Origin: CAYURR01 sp964446745
GTDB taxonomy: Bacteria > Bacillota > Clostridia > Lachnospirales > WQUN01
Direction: 5' to 3'
DNA length: 17,261 bases
Assembly (NCBI GenBank): GCA_964446745.1
Contig: CAYURR010000045.1
Span: forward strand, 1 to 17,261
Of the stretch, positions 1 to 7,010 are shown piece after piece. The position numbers and the translations under genes are program-made. Below the pieces are notes generated by a model, which was given only the letters and a program-made list of their open reading frames with translations, had not been told where the DNA came from and made no database searches. Within the stretch, counting starts at the first letter, position 1. Each line of letters starts with the position of its first letter.

Positions 1-42
1 TGTCATAATCATGTCTTGAGTATCTACTACTAATAAAACCAT
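1..42 (-). CDS. Isochorismatase-like cysteine hydrolase, N-terminal fragment (gene runs off left edge)
   Basis: Only the first 14 codons lie in the window; they read MVLLVVDTQDMIMT. A hydrophobic beta strand followed by an Asp-Thr/Met-Gln-Asp motif is the usual opening of isochorismatase-superfamily cysteine hydrolases, where this Asp belongs to the catalytic triad. A Shine-Dalgarno sequence (GGAGGG) sits a few bases upstream of the ATG. The gene lies downstream of tRNA-Ser on the same strand, and I see no convincing separate promoter. The substrate cannot be inferred and the family call rests on a very short stretch. Confidence 0.55.
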   Translation of the reverse strand, partial: MVLLVVDTQDMIMT

Positions 43-84
43 TTTACCCTCCACACGCAAAATAAATAATCCTTATATACACCA

Positions 85-114
85 AAAGCTGCCAAGTTCA
101 CACTCGACAGCTTT
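85..114 (-). terminator. GNRA-capped hairpin 3' of tRNA-Ser, probable terminator
   Basis: Read on the minus strand, two 13-base arms pair along their whole length (with two G-U wobbles) around a GUGA tetraloop. The 3' arm ends in a run of four U. It begins 14 bases beyond the tRNA 3' end, so it most likely ends or processes the tRNA-Ser transcript. The U tract is short, so termination may be partial and could allow read-through into the hydrolase gene. Confidence 0.55.
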
Positions 115-127
115 CGACAATTTATAA

Positions 128-216
128 CGGAGAAAGAGGGATTTGAACCCTCGCGCCGCTATTAACGACCTACCCGCTTTCCAGGCGAGCCCCTTCAACC
201 ACTTGGGTATTTCTCC
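128..216 (-). tRNA. tRNA-Ser (anticodon GGA)
   Basis: The minus strand folds as a class II tRNA. It has a 7-bp acceptor stem (GGAGAAA/TTTCTCC), a 3-bp D stem with the GG pair in the loop, a 5-bp anticodon stem around CTGGAAA (anticodon GGA, reading UCC/UCU), a long variable arm with a 4-6 bp stem, and a perfect 5-bp T stem (GAGGG/CCCTC) with TTCAAAT loop. The discriminator base is G, as expected for tRNA-Ser. The CCA end is not encoded. Confidence 0.97.
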
Positions 217-232
217 AAGACACATCTTTTGC

Positions 233-262
233 ATTATAGCACACCTGTCTTATAGAAATCAA
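233..262 (-). promoter_or_regulatory. Sigma-A-type promoter for tRNA-Ser
   Basis: On the minus strand a -35 box TTGATT (257-262) and a consensus -10 box TATAAT (233-238) are separated by 18 bases. The -10 lies 17 bases before the mature tRNA 5' end. Confidence 0.75.
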
Positions 263-302
263 TCACTTATGAAAAGAATTATGAATTTTTTGTGAATATT
301 TC

Positions 303-319
303 CTGTCCTATGTTGACAG
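303..319. promoter_or_regulatory. Candidate operator: inverted repeat over the efflux-operon -35 box
   Basis: CTGTC (303-307) and GACAG (315-319) form an inverted repeat with a 7-base spacer, overlapping the -35 hexamer at 313-318. The dyad length and position would suit repression by a MarR-family protein such as the one encoded just downstream. The half-sites are only 5 bases, so this could be chance. Confidence 0.3.
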
Positions 320-341
320 TATCAGGTAAATGGCATATATA
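313..341 (+). promoter_or_regulatory. Promoter of the marR-RND operon
   Basis: A perfect -35 TTGACA (313-318) is followed by a 17-base spacer and TATATA (336-341). The predicted transcription start near 348 leaves a roughly 40-base leader before the GTG start codon at 390. Confidence 0.75.
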
Positions 342-357
342 TTTAGGGTGCAATTAT

Positions 358-368
358 TTTACTGTAAA
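358..368. promoter_or_regulatory. Candidate operator: 11-base palindrome in the operon leader
   Basis: TTTAC-T-GTAAA is a perfect odd-length palindrome about 10-20 bases after the predicted transcription start. It is a second plausible autorepressor site. Short AT-rich palindromes are common, so the call is tentative. Confidence 0.25.
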
Positions 369-389
369 GTTATAGAATGAGGTGAGGTT

Positions 390-1334
390 GTGTATGTGGA
401 TGATGTCGGTAAACGGTTAGAGGAGATGATGATAAGGTTTACCGAAAGTGTATTCAGGTATAAGGCCAAATATCTCGTGCACCTATTCAAGGTCAACGCG
501 AGCGGCATAAACGCTATCAGCGAGCGGCAATATCATTGTTTATTTATAATTAAATATCTGGGCATAAATACGATAACGGGCATGTCGCGGCATATGGGTC
601 AGAGCCTCGCGAGCCTCTCAAAGACATTATCGAAGATGGTCGCGGGTGGGTTGATTGTAAAAGATTATCCGGGCATCGGGCAGGACAACCGCATCGTTTA
701 TTTCAGGCTCACGCCCCAGGGCGAAGAGGTCCTGCTGAACTTCACGGCGCAGGTTATTGATAGACTGCGTGTATTTTATGCATCATTGGCGCCCGATGTT
801 CAGCAGTTGCTGATCGGCAGCTTTAGAGAGATCGCCAGCTTCATTGATGGTCATGTGGATACATCGGACATTGCACTCGATACCTTATCGGTCACGATCG
901 TCGAGGCGCACTTGGGATTTATGTTTAAGACGCTAATTCGGATGGCCAATGTCCTCAGCCGTATCTACAACGAGGACGAATGCATCAAACGTGGGCTATT
1001 GACCATGCGTCGCTTCAGCATATTAAAGCTCGTGGAGAGCGGGATGGACAATATCCAGGCCATAGGCGAGACGATGTTTCTGAGCCAGAGCAATCTGTCC
1101 ATACATATGAACAGGTTTTTAAAAGAAGGCTTGGTGGAGAAGAATAAGGACGACAAGGACAGCCGCAGGCTTCATTTTGTGGTGACGAGCCGTGGAAGGG
1201 AGTTGCTGGCTGCTTCATATAGCTTCTTTACGGAATGCATGAGCGGATACATCGATACATTGGACGAGGCAGTAAAGGAACGGCTGATTAAAACCATGAG
1301 CCGTTTACAGACGATATTTAACAGGGAGGAATAA
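390..1334 (+). CDS. Tandem (double-domain) MarR-family transcriptional regulator
   Basis: At 314 residues the protein is about twice the usual MarR length (~140-160). Two winged-helix units are visible, residues ~44-115 and ~205-275. They align along their length: GLIVKDY...DNRIVYFRLTPQGEEVL in the first, GLVEKN...DSRRLHFVVTSRGRELL in the second. Each is flanked by helices that in ordinary MarR proteins form the dimer interface, so one chain probably folds as a pseudo-dimer. The second wing keeps the standard D-x-R-R motif; the first wing is degenerate (PGIGQDNR). The start is GTG at 390, preceded by AGGTGA; GTG 396 is an alternative. It is the first gene of the pump operon, ending 2 bases before the adaptor start, so local control of the efflux genes is likely. 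The inducer is unknown. Confidence 0.85.
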   Translation: MYVDDVGKRLEEMMIRFTESVFRYKAKYLVHLFKVNASGINAISERQYHCLFIIKYLGINTITGMSRHMGQSLASLSKTLSKMVAGGLIVKDYPGIGQDNRIVYFRLTPQGEEVLLNFTAQVIDRLRVFYASLAPDVQQLLIGSFREIASFIDGHVDTSDIALDTLSVTIVEAHLGFMFKTLIRMANVLSRIYNEDECIKRGLLTMRRFSILKLVESGMDNIQAIGETMFLSQSNLSIHMNRFLKEGLVEKNKDDKDSRRLHFVVTSRGRELLAASYSFFTECMSGYIDTLDEAVKERLIKTMSRLQTIFNREE

Positions 1335-1336
1335 GA

Positions 1337-2755
1337 ATGAGAAGAAGGTTTTTAGTATCGGCCATATGTATATTGGGGCTGGTGATAGGATTGACTGGGT
1401 GTTCAAATGCAAATGAGCAGGTCGTAGCGGAGCAGCGCATAGCGGTTGTAACGACCGCAGCCCAAAAAGGCCAAATAAAGAAGGAAATTCAGTATGTGGG
1501 TCAGATTATGCCGTCCGAGTCCGTTACAGTGGTAAGTAAGATATCGGGTAAGGTCAAGGAGGTTGCCGTTGAGATAGGCGAAAAGGTCAATAAGGGTGAT
1601 GTGCTGTTTTCTATAGATGAAAAGGATCTGAATGATCAGTTATCTCAGCTCGAGGCGCAGATAAAGCAGGCCGAGTATGGCGTCAAGAACGCCGAGACGA
1701 GCCTGTCGAGCGTAACGGGCGGGCAATATGAGGCGCAGCTTTTGCAACAGGAGACGGCGGTAACATCTGCAGAAAAGCAGGTTGAAAACGCTAAGATCGC
1801 CATCGACAATGCGAAGATCGCACTCGATAACGCTCAGAAGCAGTATGACAATGTCTCGGTTACCTTTAACAACACCGAGATACTATACAACGCCGGCTCT
1901 GTATCGAAGAATGATTACGACAAGATCGAGCTGTCGTATAAGCAGGCGCAGGCAGGTGTCGATCAAGCCAACAACACATATAATCAAGCCCTGCTCGGAT
2001 TGGAAACGGCGGAGTCTTCACTTACGAGCGCGCGAAACGCCGTGAACCTTACAAGGGGATCGATCGCGAAGGAAAACACGACGAAGGCCCAGATCGGCGT
2101 GGGCAGCGCGCAATCCTCGAAAGATGTACTCGATATACAGCGTAAGGTACTGCTGGGAAACCTCGAGGATACCGCCATCAAGAGCCCTATCTCAGGTGTT
2201 GTTGGCAGCAAGAGCGCAAAGGCCGGGGAATATTCCACAGCTCAGAGCCCTGCATATGTAGTGGTATCAAATATAGACACGGTAAATGTAGAGGTAAAGG
2301 TCTCGGAGCTTTTGATAAACAAGATAAATGTCGGGGACAATGTCCGCATCTCGGTGCGGTCCATAGATAGGGATGATGTAGTCGGTAGTGTTTTTGCTGT
2401 GAGCTCGGTCGCCGATCAGAGCGGCGCGTTTCCTGTAAAGATCAGGATAGACAATCCCGAAGGCATATTAAAGCCCGGTATGTTTGCTGAGATCGGATTT
2501 GTAAGAGATGAGAGCGCCCAATCTATAGTTCTGCCCAGAAATACTGTGTTTGACAGCGAAGATGGGTCGTATGTCTTTGTAAATGACAATGGCATCGCAA
2601 AGCGTGCATTTGTGGAAACGGGTATAAACAACGGTAAGGAGATAGAGATTGTCGCGGGGTTGAACGAGGGTGACCCGGTAATCACGAAGGGGCAGAGCTT
2701 CCTCACTGAGGGCGACAAGCTCGAGATAGCGTCAGCCGAGCAAAAGGGGGAATGA
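1337..2755 (+). CDS. RND efflux periplasmic-adaptor/membrane-fusion lipoprotein (HlyD/AcrA family)
   Basis: A 472-residue adaptor expected to link the RND pump encoded next to whatever lies outside the membrane. The N-terminus is a lipoprotein signal with lipobox LTGC (Cys22). Residues ~68-95 and ~282-312 are the two halves of a lipoyl/barrel-sandwich domain (SGKVKEVAVEIGEKVNKGD and SPISGVVGSKSAKAGEYS). Between them, residues ~95-275 form a very long, Ala/Gln/Glu-rich coiled-coil hairpin. Beta-barrel and membrane-proximal domains follow (~315-465). The hairpin tip, around ILYNAGSVSKNDYDK, keeps the Leu183 and Ser190 spacing of the RxxxLxxxxxxS tip of TolC-docking adaptors, but has Asn179 instead of Arg. 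Its Shine-Dalgarno (GGGAGG) lies in the end of the marR gene. The family call is firm; the transported compound is unknown. Confidence 0.93.
   Translation: MRRRFLVSAICILGLVIGLTGCSNANEQVVAEQRIAVVTTAAQKGQIKKEIQYVGQIMPSESVTVVSKISGKVKEVAVEIGEKVNKGDVLFSIDEKDLNDQLSQLEAQIKQAEYGVKNAETSLSSVTGGQYEAQLLQQETAVTSAEKQVENAKIAIDNAKIALDNAQKQYDNVSVTFNNTEILYNAGSVSKNDYDKIELSYKQAQAGVDQANNTYNQALLGLETAESSLTSARNAVNLTRGSIAKENTTKAQIGVGSAQSSKDVLDIQRKVLLGNLEDTAIKSPISGVVGSKSAKAGEYSTAQSPAYVVVSNIDTVNVEVKVSELLINKINVGDNVRISVRSIDRDDVVGSVFAVSSVADQSGAFPVKIRIDNPEGILKPGMFAEIGFVRDESAQSIVLPRNTVFDSEDGSYVFVNDNGIAKRAFVETGINNGKEIEIVAGLNEGDPVITKGQSFLTEGDKLEIASAEQKGE
1787..1849 (+). repeat. Three tandem 21-base heptad-coding repeats in the adaptor coiled coil
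   Basis: Three consecutive 21-base units encode NAKIAID, NAKIALD and NAQKQYD (residues 151-171). The first two are closely similar at DNA level (AAYGCKAAGATCGCM...); the third has diverged. This looks like duplication of one heptad, which would lengthen the coiled-coil hairpin by about one turn-pair per unit. Confidence 0.6.
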
Positions 2756-2759
2756 CCGG

Positions 2760-5700
2760 ATGGCAAAGATATTTGTAAAGAGGCCGATCACGACCTTCAT
2801 GGTCATCTTGATTGTCATAGCATTCGGTGTGCTCTCGATTAAAGAAATAAAGCTCGAGATGTTCCCGAACATGAATGTGCCTATTGCTATCGTGCGCACA
2901 ACCTATGATGGCGTGGGTCCAGAGGAAATGGAAAATCTGATAACGGTTCCTCTTGAGGGTGTTTTGGGCACGGTGCCGGGCGTAAAGAATATCACGAGTA
3001 ATTCATCAAACGGCAGCTCGACAGTAATAATTGAGTATGAGCAGGGCACGAACATCGATAATGCCGCGCTCGATATGCGTGAAAAGGTAGACTTGATCAA
3101 GGGCATGCTACCCGACGACGCGTCCGAGCCTATGGTCTTAAAGATCAACGCGAATGATATACGGTCGCTTGAGATTGGTGTCTCATCGGAAAAGCTTGAC
3201 CTTGTGACGTTGAATAAGACTGTCAAGGACAAGGTGGTAAACCGTCTCGAACGTCAGGATGGCGTAGCTTCGGTAAGCATAAGCGGCGGCAAGCAGCAAG
3301 AGATCAGTGTTACACTACATGAGGATAAGCTGCGCGGTTACGGAATCAGTGAGGCGCAGGTCTCACAGCTACTGATGGCAGAGAATAGAAATGCACCGGC
3401 GGGCTCTATCAAGGAAGGCGACAAAACCCTAACGATCCGTATAACGGGTGAGTTTGAATCCCTCGAGGAGATAGAGGATCTACCGATAACGAACCCTAAG
3501 GGGACGGTCGTGTACTTGCGTGATATCGCTGATGTGGCATTCACATATAAGGACAACACCTCGATTTCATACATTAACGGTGTGCCGAGCGTCGCGCTCA
3601 CGATACAAAAGCAGAGCGTGGCCAACTCCGTTGAGCTCTCAGATAGGGTGAACGCGGAGCTTAAACGCTTAAAGGCTGATTATCCGGATCTGGAGTTTAA
3701 GGTTTTATCGGATCCGGCTGACTTTATAAAGATGTCCATCAGCAGTGTTATAAGATCGGCTATACAGGGCGGTATACTGGCTGTTATCATATTGTTCCTG
3801 TTTCTAAGAAATGTGCGTACCACATTGATCGTCGCGGCCTCGATGCCCATATCGATCATCGCGACGTTTACGCTGATGTATTATGGCAAGATCACACTCA
3901 ATATTATGTCACTGGGCGGTTTGACGCTCGGTATCGGTATGTTGGTTGATAACTCGATCGTTGTTCTTGAGAGTATATTCAGAAAGCTCGAGGAGGGCGA
4001 GGGTGCGTTCGCGGCGGCCATTGACGGTGCGAGGGAGGTCTCAGCGTCCGTTACGGCGTCAACGCTCACAACGGTTGTGGTGTTCCTGCCCATTACCTTC
4101 GCGGGCGGCTTTACAGCGGAGATGTTTAACCAGCTATCGCTGACCATTGCGTTTTCGTTGTTCTCTTCGTTGTTTGTATCGCTTACGTTCGTGCCGATGT
4201 GCTGTTCGATTTTATTTAGAAACGGATACACGCGTGCTAAGAAGAGTAAGCTCGATTTTATAGGTAATGGGATAGAAAGGGTCGAAGGCGTATATAAACG
4301 CGTGCTGGAAACCTGTCTAAGGCGGCGCAAGCTTACCATTGCTGTCGTAGCGGCGTTTGTAGTTTTGACCTTGGCATCGTTGACTCTGGTCGGATTTGAA
4401 TTAATGCCGGTGACAGACGAGGGCAGCGTGAGCGTGTCGATATCGATGCCGAGGGGTACGATATTATCGGAAACAGAAAAGACAGCGTTCGAGGCGGTCT
4501 CCATACTCGAGAGCGTGCCCGAGATAAAAGAAGTATATGTAAATATTGGCGGCGGTGGCACCATGTCAATTCTAAGCGGGGCTAATACCGACAGAGCACG
4601 CTTGACATTAACGCTTGCAGATAAAAAAGACAGGGATCGTACAACGGTCGAAGTGGCTGCGGATGTAGAGAAGCGATTGAAAAAGGTGCCGGGTGCAAAG
4701 ATAACGGCCGACGCGGCATCCTCGATGGGCATGATGATGAGCTCAGGAGGTGTAGATCTGAGTATCAGGGGCACAGACATGGAAATTCTGCAGAGCGTCT
4801 CGGAAGACATAAAGGACATTTTTGAGCGTGTACCGGGTACGAGGCAGGTAAAGACCTCTCTCGATGAGGCCACACCGCAGGCATCGATAAAGGTAAAACG
4901 CGCAAAGGCTGCATCACTGGGTATAGCACCGTCTAGTGTAGCCGGTATCGTAAATACGGCCGTAGCAGGCAATGTAGTGACGACATACAAGGTATCAGGC
5001 GATGAGTTTGATATCAGGGTTAGGCAAAACAAGGCCGCACATGATTATCTATCCGATATCGAGAACATATTGATACCGACACCGACGGGTGTAAATGTGC
5101 CGCTATATGAGATCGCTGAAATCAATGTCAGAGAGCTGCCGTCCACGATCACGCGCGAGAATAGTGAGCGTTATATAACGGTCTCGGCGGTGCTTGAAGG
5201 CAGGGATGCAAAGTCCGTCATGAACGATATACAAGTCTTGCTGGATCAATATTCGATGCCGCCTGGTTATGCCGCGGAATTCTCCGGCTCGGTGCAGCAG
5301 ATGAATGAAACATTTGGGGATTTAGGATTTGCTCTTGTGCTCGCGCTGCTTTTGGTGTATATGATAATGGCAGCGGAGTTTGAATCACTCCTGTTCCCTT
5401 TAATAGTAATGTTCTCTATACCGATCGCGCTCACGGGCGGTTTGTCGGGGCTTTTCGTTACGGGACAGAGCCTGAGCATCACGGGCTTTTTGGGATTGAT
5501 CATGCTTGCCGGTGTCGTTATCAATAACGCGATAGTGCTCATCGACTACACGAACCTACAGCGCAGGGAACACGGTAAATCTGTGCATGAGGCACTGACC
5601 ATTGCCGGTCCGGTGCGCTTAAGGCCGATACTGATGTCAACACTTACGACAGTGCTTGCGTTAATACCGATGTTGTTTTCATCCAATCAAGGAGCCGAGC

Positions 5701-5858
5701 TCATGCGCGGGCTCGCAACGGTCGTTGTCTTTGGTCTGAGCCTCTCGACACTGGTTACGCTACTGTTTATACCGGTTGTGTACACTATCGCCGTGAATAC
5801 CACCGATAAAGCAAAGAGGTTTATCGCGAATAAATTTAGTGGAGGAAAAGCAGTATGA
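2760..5858 (+). CDS. RND-family (HAE1/AcrB-SwrC type) efflux transporter
   Basis: The 1032-residue length and architecture are typical of HAE1 RND pumps: TM1 at ~10-28, a large extracytoplasmic loop (~30-325), TM2-6 (~335-485), a second loop (~550-850) and TM8-12 (~853-1010). The TM4 motif reads GIGMLVDNSIVVLESI. Asp397 matches AcrB Asp407, but the second Asp is Asn398. In TM10 the AcrB Lys940 position falls in GVVINNAIVLID, with Asn instead of Lys. I recall this substitution pattern from Gram-positive SwrC-like pumps. The sequences SLLFPLIVMFSIPIALTGG and RLRPILMS are further family signatures. The gene starts 4 bases after the adaptor stop and overlaps the next gene by 4. It should be a proton-driven exporter; candidate cargo includes hydrophobic drugs, lipids or lipopeptides, but nothing here decides it. 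Confidence 0.95.
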   Translation: MAKIFVKRPITTFMVILIVIAFGVLSIKEIKLEMFPNMNVPIAIVRTTYDGVGPEEMENLITVPLEGVLGTVPGVKNITSNSSNGSSTVIIEYEQGTNIDNAALDMREKVDLIKGMLPDDASEPMVLKINANDIRSLEIGVSSEKLDLVTLNKTVKDKVVNRLERQDGVASVSISGGKQQEISVTLHEDKLRGYGISEAQVSQLLMAENRNAPAGSIKEGDKTLTIRITGEFESLEEIEDLPITNPKGTVVYLRDIADVAFTYKDNTSISYINGVPSVALTIQKQSVANSVELSDRVNAELKRLKADYPDLEFKVLSDPADFIKMSISSVIRSAIQGGILAVIILFLFLRNVRTTLIVAASMPISIIATFTLMYYGKITLNIMSLGGLTLGIGMLVDNSIVVLESIFRKLEEGEGAFAAAIDGAREVSASVTASTLTTVVVFLPITFAGGFTAEMFNQLSLTIAFSLFSSLFVSLTFVPMCCSILFRNGYTRAKKSKLDFIGNGIERVEGVYKRVLETCLRRRKLTIAVVAAFVVLTLASLTLVGFELMPVTDEGSVSVSISMPRGTILSETEKTAFEAVSILESVPEIKEVYVNIGGGGTMSILSGANTDRARLTLTLADKKDRDRTTVEVAADVEKRLKKVPGAKITADAASSMGMMMSSGGVDLSIRGTDMEILQSVSEDIKDIFERVPGTRQVKTSLDEATPQASIKVKRAKAASLGIAPSSVAGIVNTAVAGNVVTTYKVSGDEFDIRVRQNKAAHDYLSDIENILIPTPTGVNVPLYEIAEINVRELPSTITRENSERYITVSAVLEGRDAKSVMNDIQVLLDQYSMPPGYAAEFSGSVQQMNETFGDLGFALVLALLLVYMIMAAEFESLLFPLIVMFSIPIALTGGLSGLFVTGQSLSITGFLGLIMLAGVVINNAIVLIDYTNLQRREHGKSVHEALTIAGPVRLRPILMSTLTTVLALIPMLFSSNQGAELMRGLATVVVFGLSLSTLVTLLFIPVVYTIAVNTTDKAKRFIANKFSGGKAV

Positions 5859-6916
5859 GGTTTGACAATTTTACACCGGATTACCGGAACATGGTGAAGG
5901 TAGCAAGGAATCAATGGGTAGACAGGATACCGCTATACGAGCACATTATAGGGGGCAAGGCAATAAAGGATGTAATAGGTGAGGATCCGTATCCGCAGAT
6001 GTTTTGTGATGATATGTCAGAGAGTGTCGAGGGCTTTAAGAAGTATTGGGAATTCTGGAGGCGCATGGGATATGATACGGCGTCGTATGAGTTTTCGACA
6101 GCGAGCGTGCTTGTAGGGGGCGGCGCGCTCGGGCAACACGCAGACGGTTGCATAAAGGACCGCGACGATTTTGAACGCTATCCTTGGGACGAAATACCCC
6201 AAAGATTCTTTGACGCATATGTCCCATATATAGAGAACCTCACACAGACCTGTCCGGACGGCATGAAGGCGGTCGGTGGTGTAGGCAACGGGGTTTTTGA
6301 ATGCGTACAGGATATCATCGGTTACGAGAACCTCTGCTACATAAAAGCGGATGACGAAGAGCTGTTCGCGGATGTGTTTAATAAAATGGGTGAGATGCAA
6401 TTTAACATATGGAAGCGCTTTATGGCCGAATATGCCGATGTGTTTTGTGTATTACGTTTTGGTGATGATCTGGGCTTTAAGAGCTCGTCGCTACTGTCAA
6501 AGGAGGATATCTTAAACTCGGTGATACCGCAGTACAAACGCATTATCGAGTGTGTCCACGGGGCAGGGAAACCGTTCTTACTGCATTCATGCGGATGCAT
6601 ATTTAACGTAATGGACGAACTGATCGACGAGGCTAAGATCGACGCAAAGCACTCGAATGAGGATGAGATTGCACATTTTACGGTATGGGTTGACAAATAC
6701 GGCGACAGGATAGGAAACTTCGGTGGGATAGACACCGATGTGTTGTGCCGCTATCCGCGTGAGTACATAGAACAATATGTGCTTGACTGCCTCGAGAAAG
6801 TAAAAGGCAAGGGTGGTATCGCGTTCAGCTCCGGTAATTCGATCCCGGACTATGTACCGACAGAGGGATATCACGCAATGGTAGAGACCGTCAGAAAATG
6901 GAGAGGAGATAATTGA
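5855..6916 (+). CDS. Uroporphyrinogen decarboxylase/MtaA-like family enzyme
   Basis: The 353-residue protein resembles the URO-D superfamily (URO-D, MtaA/CmuA methyltransferases): an N-terminal WVDRIPLYEH segment, a central TIM-barrel pattern, LLHSCGCIF at 242-250, DAKHSNED at 263-270, GGIDTDVL, and C-terminal AFSSGNSIPDYVP. In MtaA-type enzymes zinc is bound by His-x-Cys plus a later Cys. Here His244 and Cys246 are present, but the usual third-ligand position appears to be Asn328. It is therefore unlikely to be hemE; a methyltransferase-like role is possible but unproven. Its ATG overlaps the pump stop (ATGA) with GGAGG 9 bases upstream, so the two are probably translationally coupled. No corrinoid protein is encoded beside it. 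The substrate is unknown. Confidence 0.85.
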   Translation: MRFDNFTPDYRNMVKVARNQWVDRIPLYEHIIGGKAIKDVIGEDPYPQMFCDDMSESVEGFKKYWEFWRRMGYDTASYEFSTASVLVGGGALGQHADGCIKDRDDFERYPWDEIPQRFFDAYVPYIENLTQTCPDGMKAVGGVGNGVFECVQDIIGYENLCYIKADDEELFADVFNKMGEMQFNIWKRFMAEYADVFCVLRFGDDLGFKSSSLLSKEDILNSVIPQYKRIIECVHGAGKPFLLHSCGCIFNVMDELIDEAKIDAKHSNEDEIAHFTVWVDKYGDRIGNFGGIDTDVLCRYPREYIEQYVLDCLEKVKGKGGIAFSSGNSIPDYVPTEGYHAMVETVRKWRGDN

Positions 6917-6944
6917 CAATCTATAAATAGCGAGCTAACGCAAA

Positions 6945-6997
6945 TAAAAAAGGGCTGTAGCCAGAATTTGTATTCTGCTACAGCCCCTTTCCTTTTT
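6945..6997. terminator. Bidirectional rho-independent terminator between convergent genes
   Basis: A strong hairpin (6952-6986) has a 9-bp GGGCTGTAG/CTACAGCCC stem, one bulged C, a further 6-bp CAGAAT/ATTCTG stem and a TTGT loop. An A-run precedes it and a T-rich run follows, giving a U tract in both directions. It should end both the rightward efflux operon and the leftward carboxypeptidase transcript. Confidence 0.92.
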
Positions 6998-7010
6998 CAG
7001 ATATTAGAGA

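Noticed and set aside
3881..5032. Long antisense open frame (383 codons) opposite the RND pump gene
   Set aside because: It has no recognisable domain, lies wholly inside a gene with clear family motifs, and its composition (Ser/Thr/Pro/Ile-rich) is what the complementary strand of a membrane-protein gene gives.
5855..6916. Haem-pathway uroporphyrinogen decarboxylase (hemE)
   Set aside because: The sequence carries MtaA-like HSCG and GGIDTDVL features, lacks the typical HemE N-terminal signature, and is coupled to an efflux pump rather than to haem genes.
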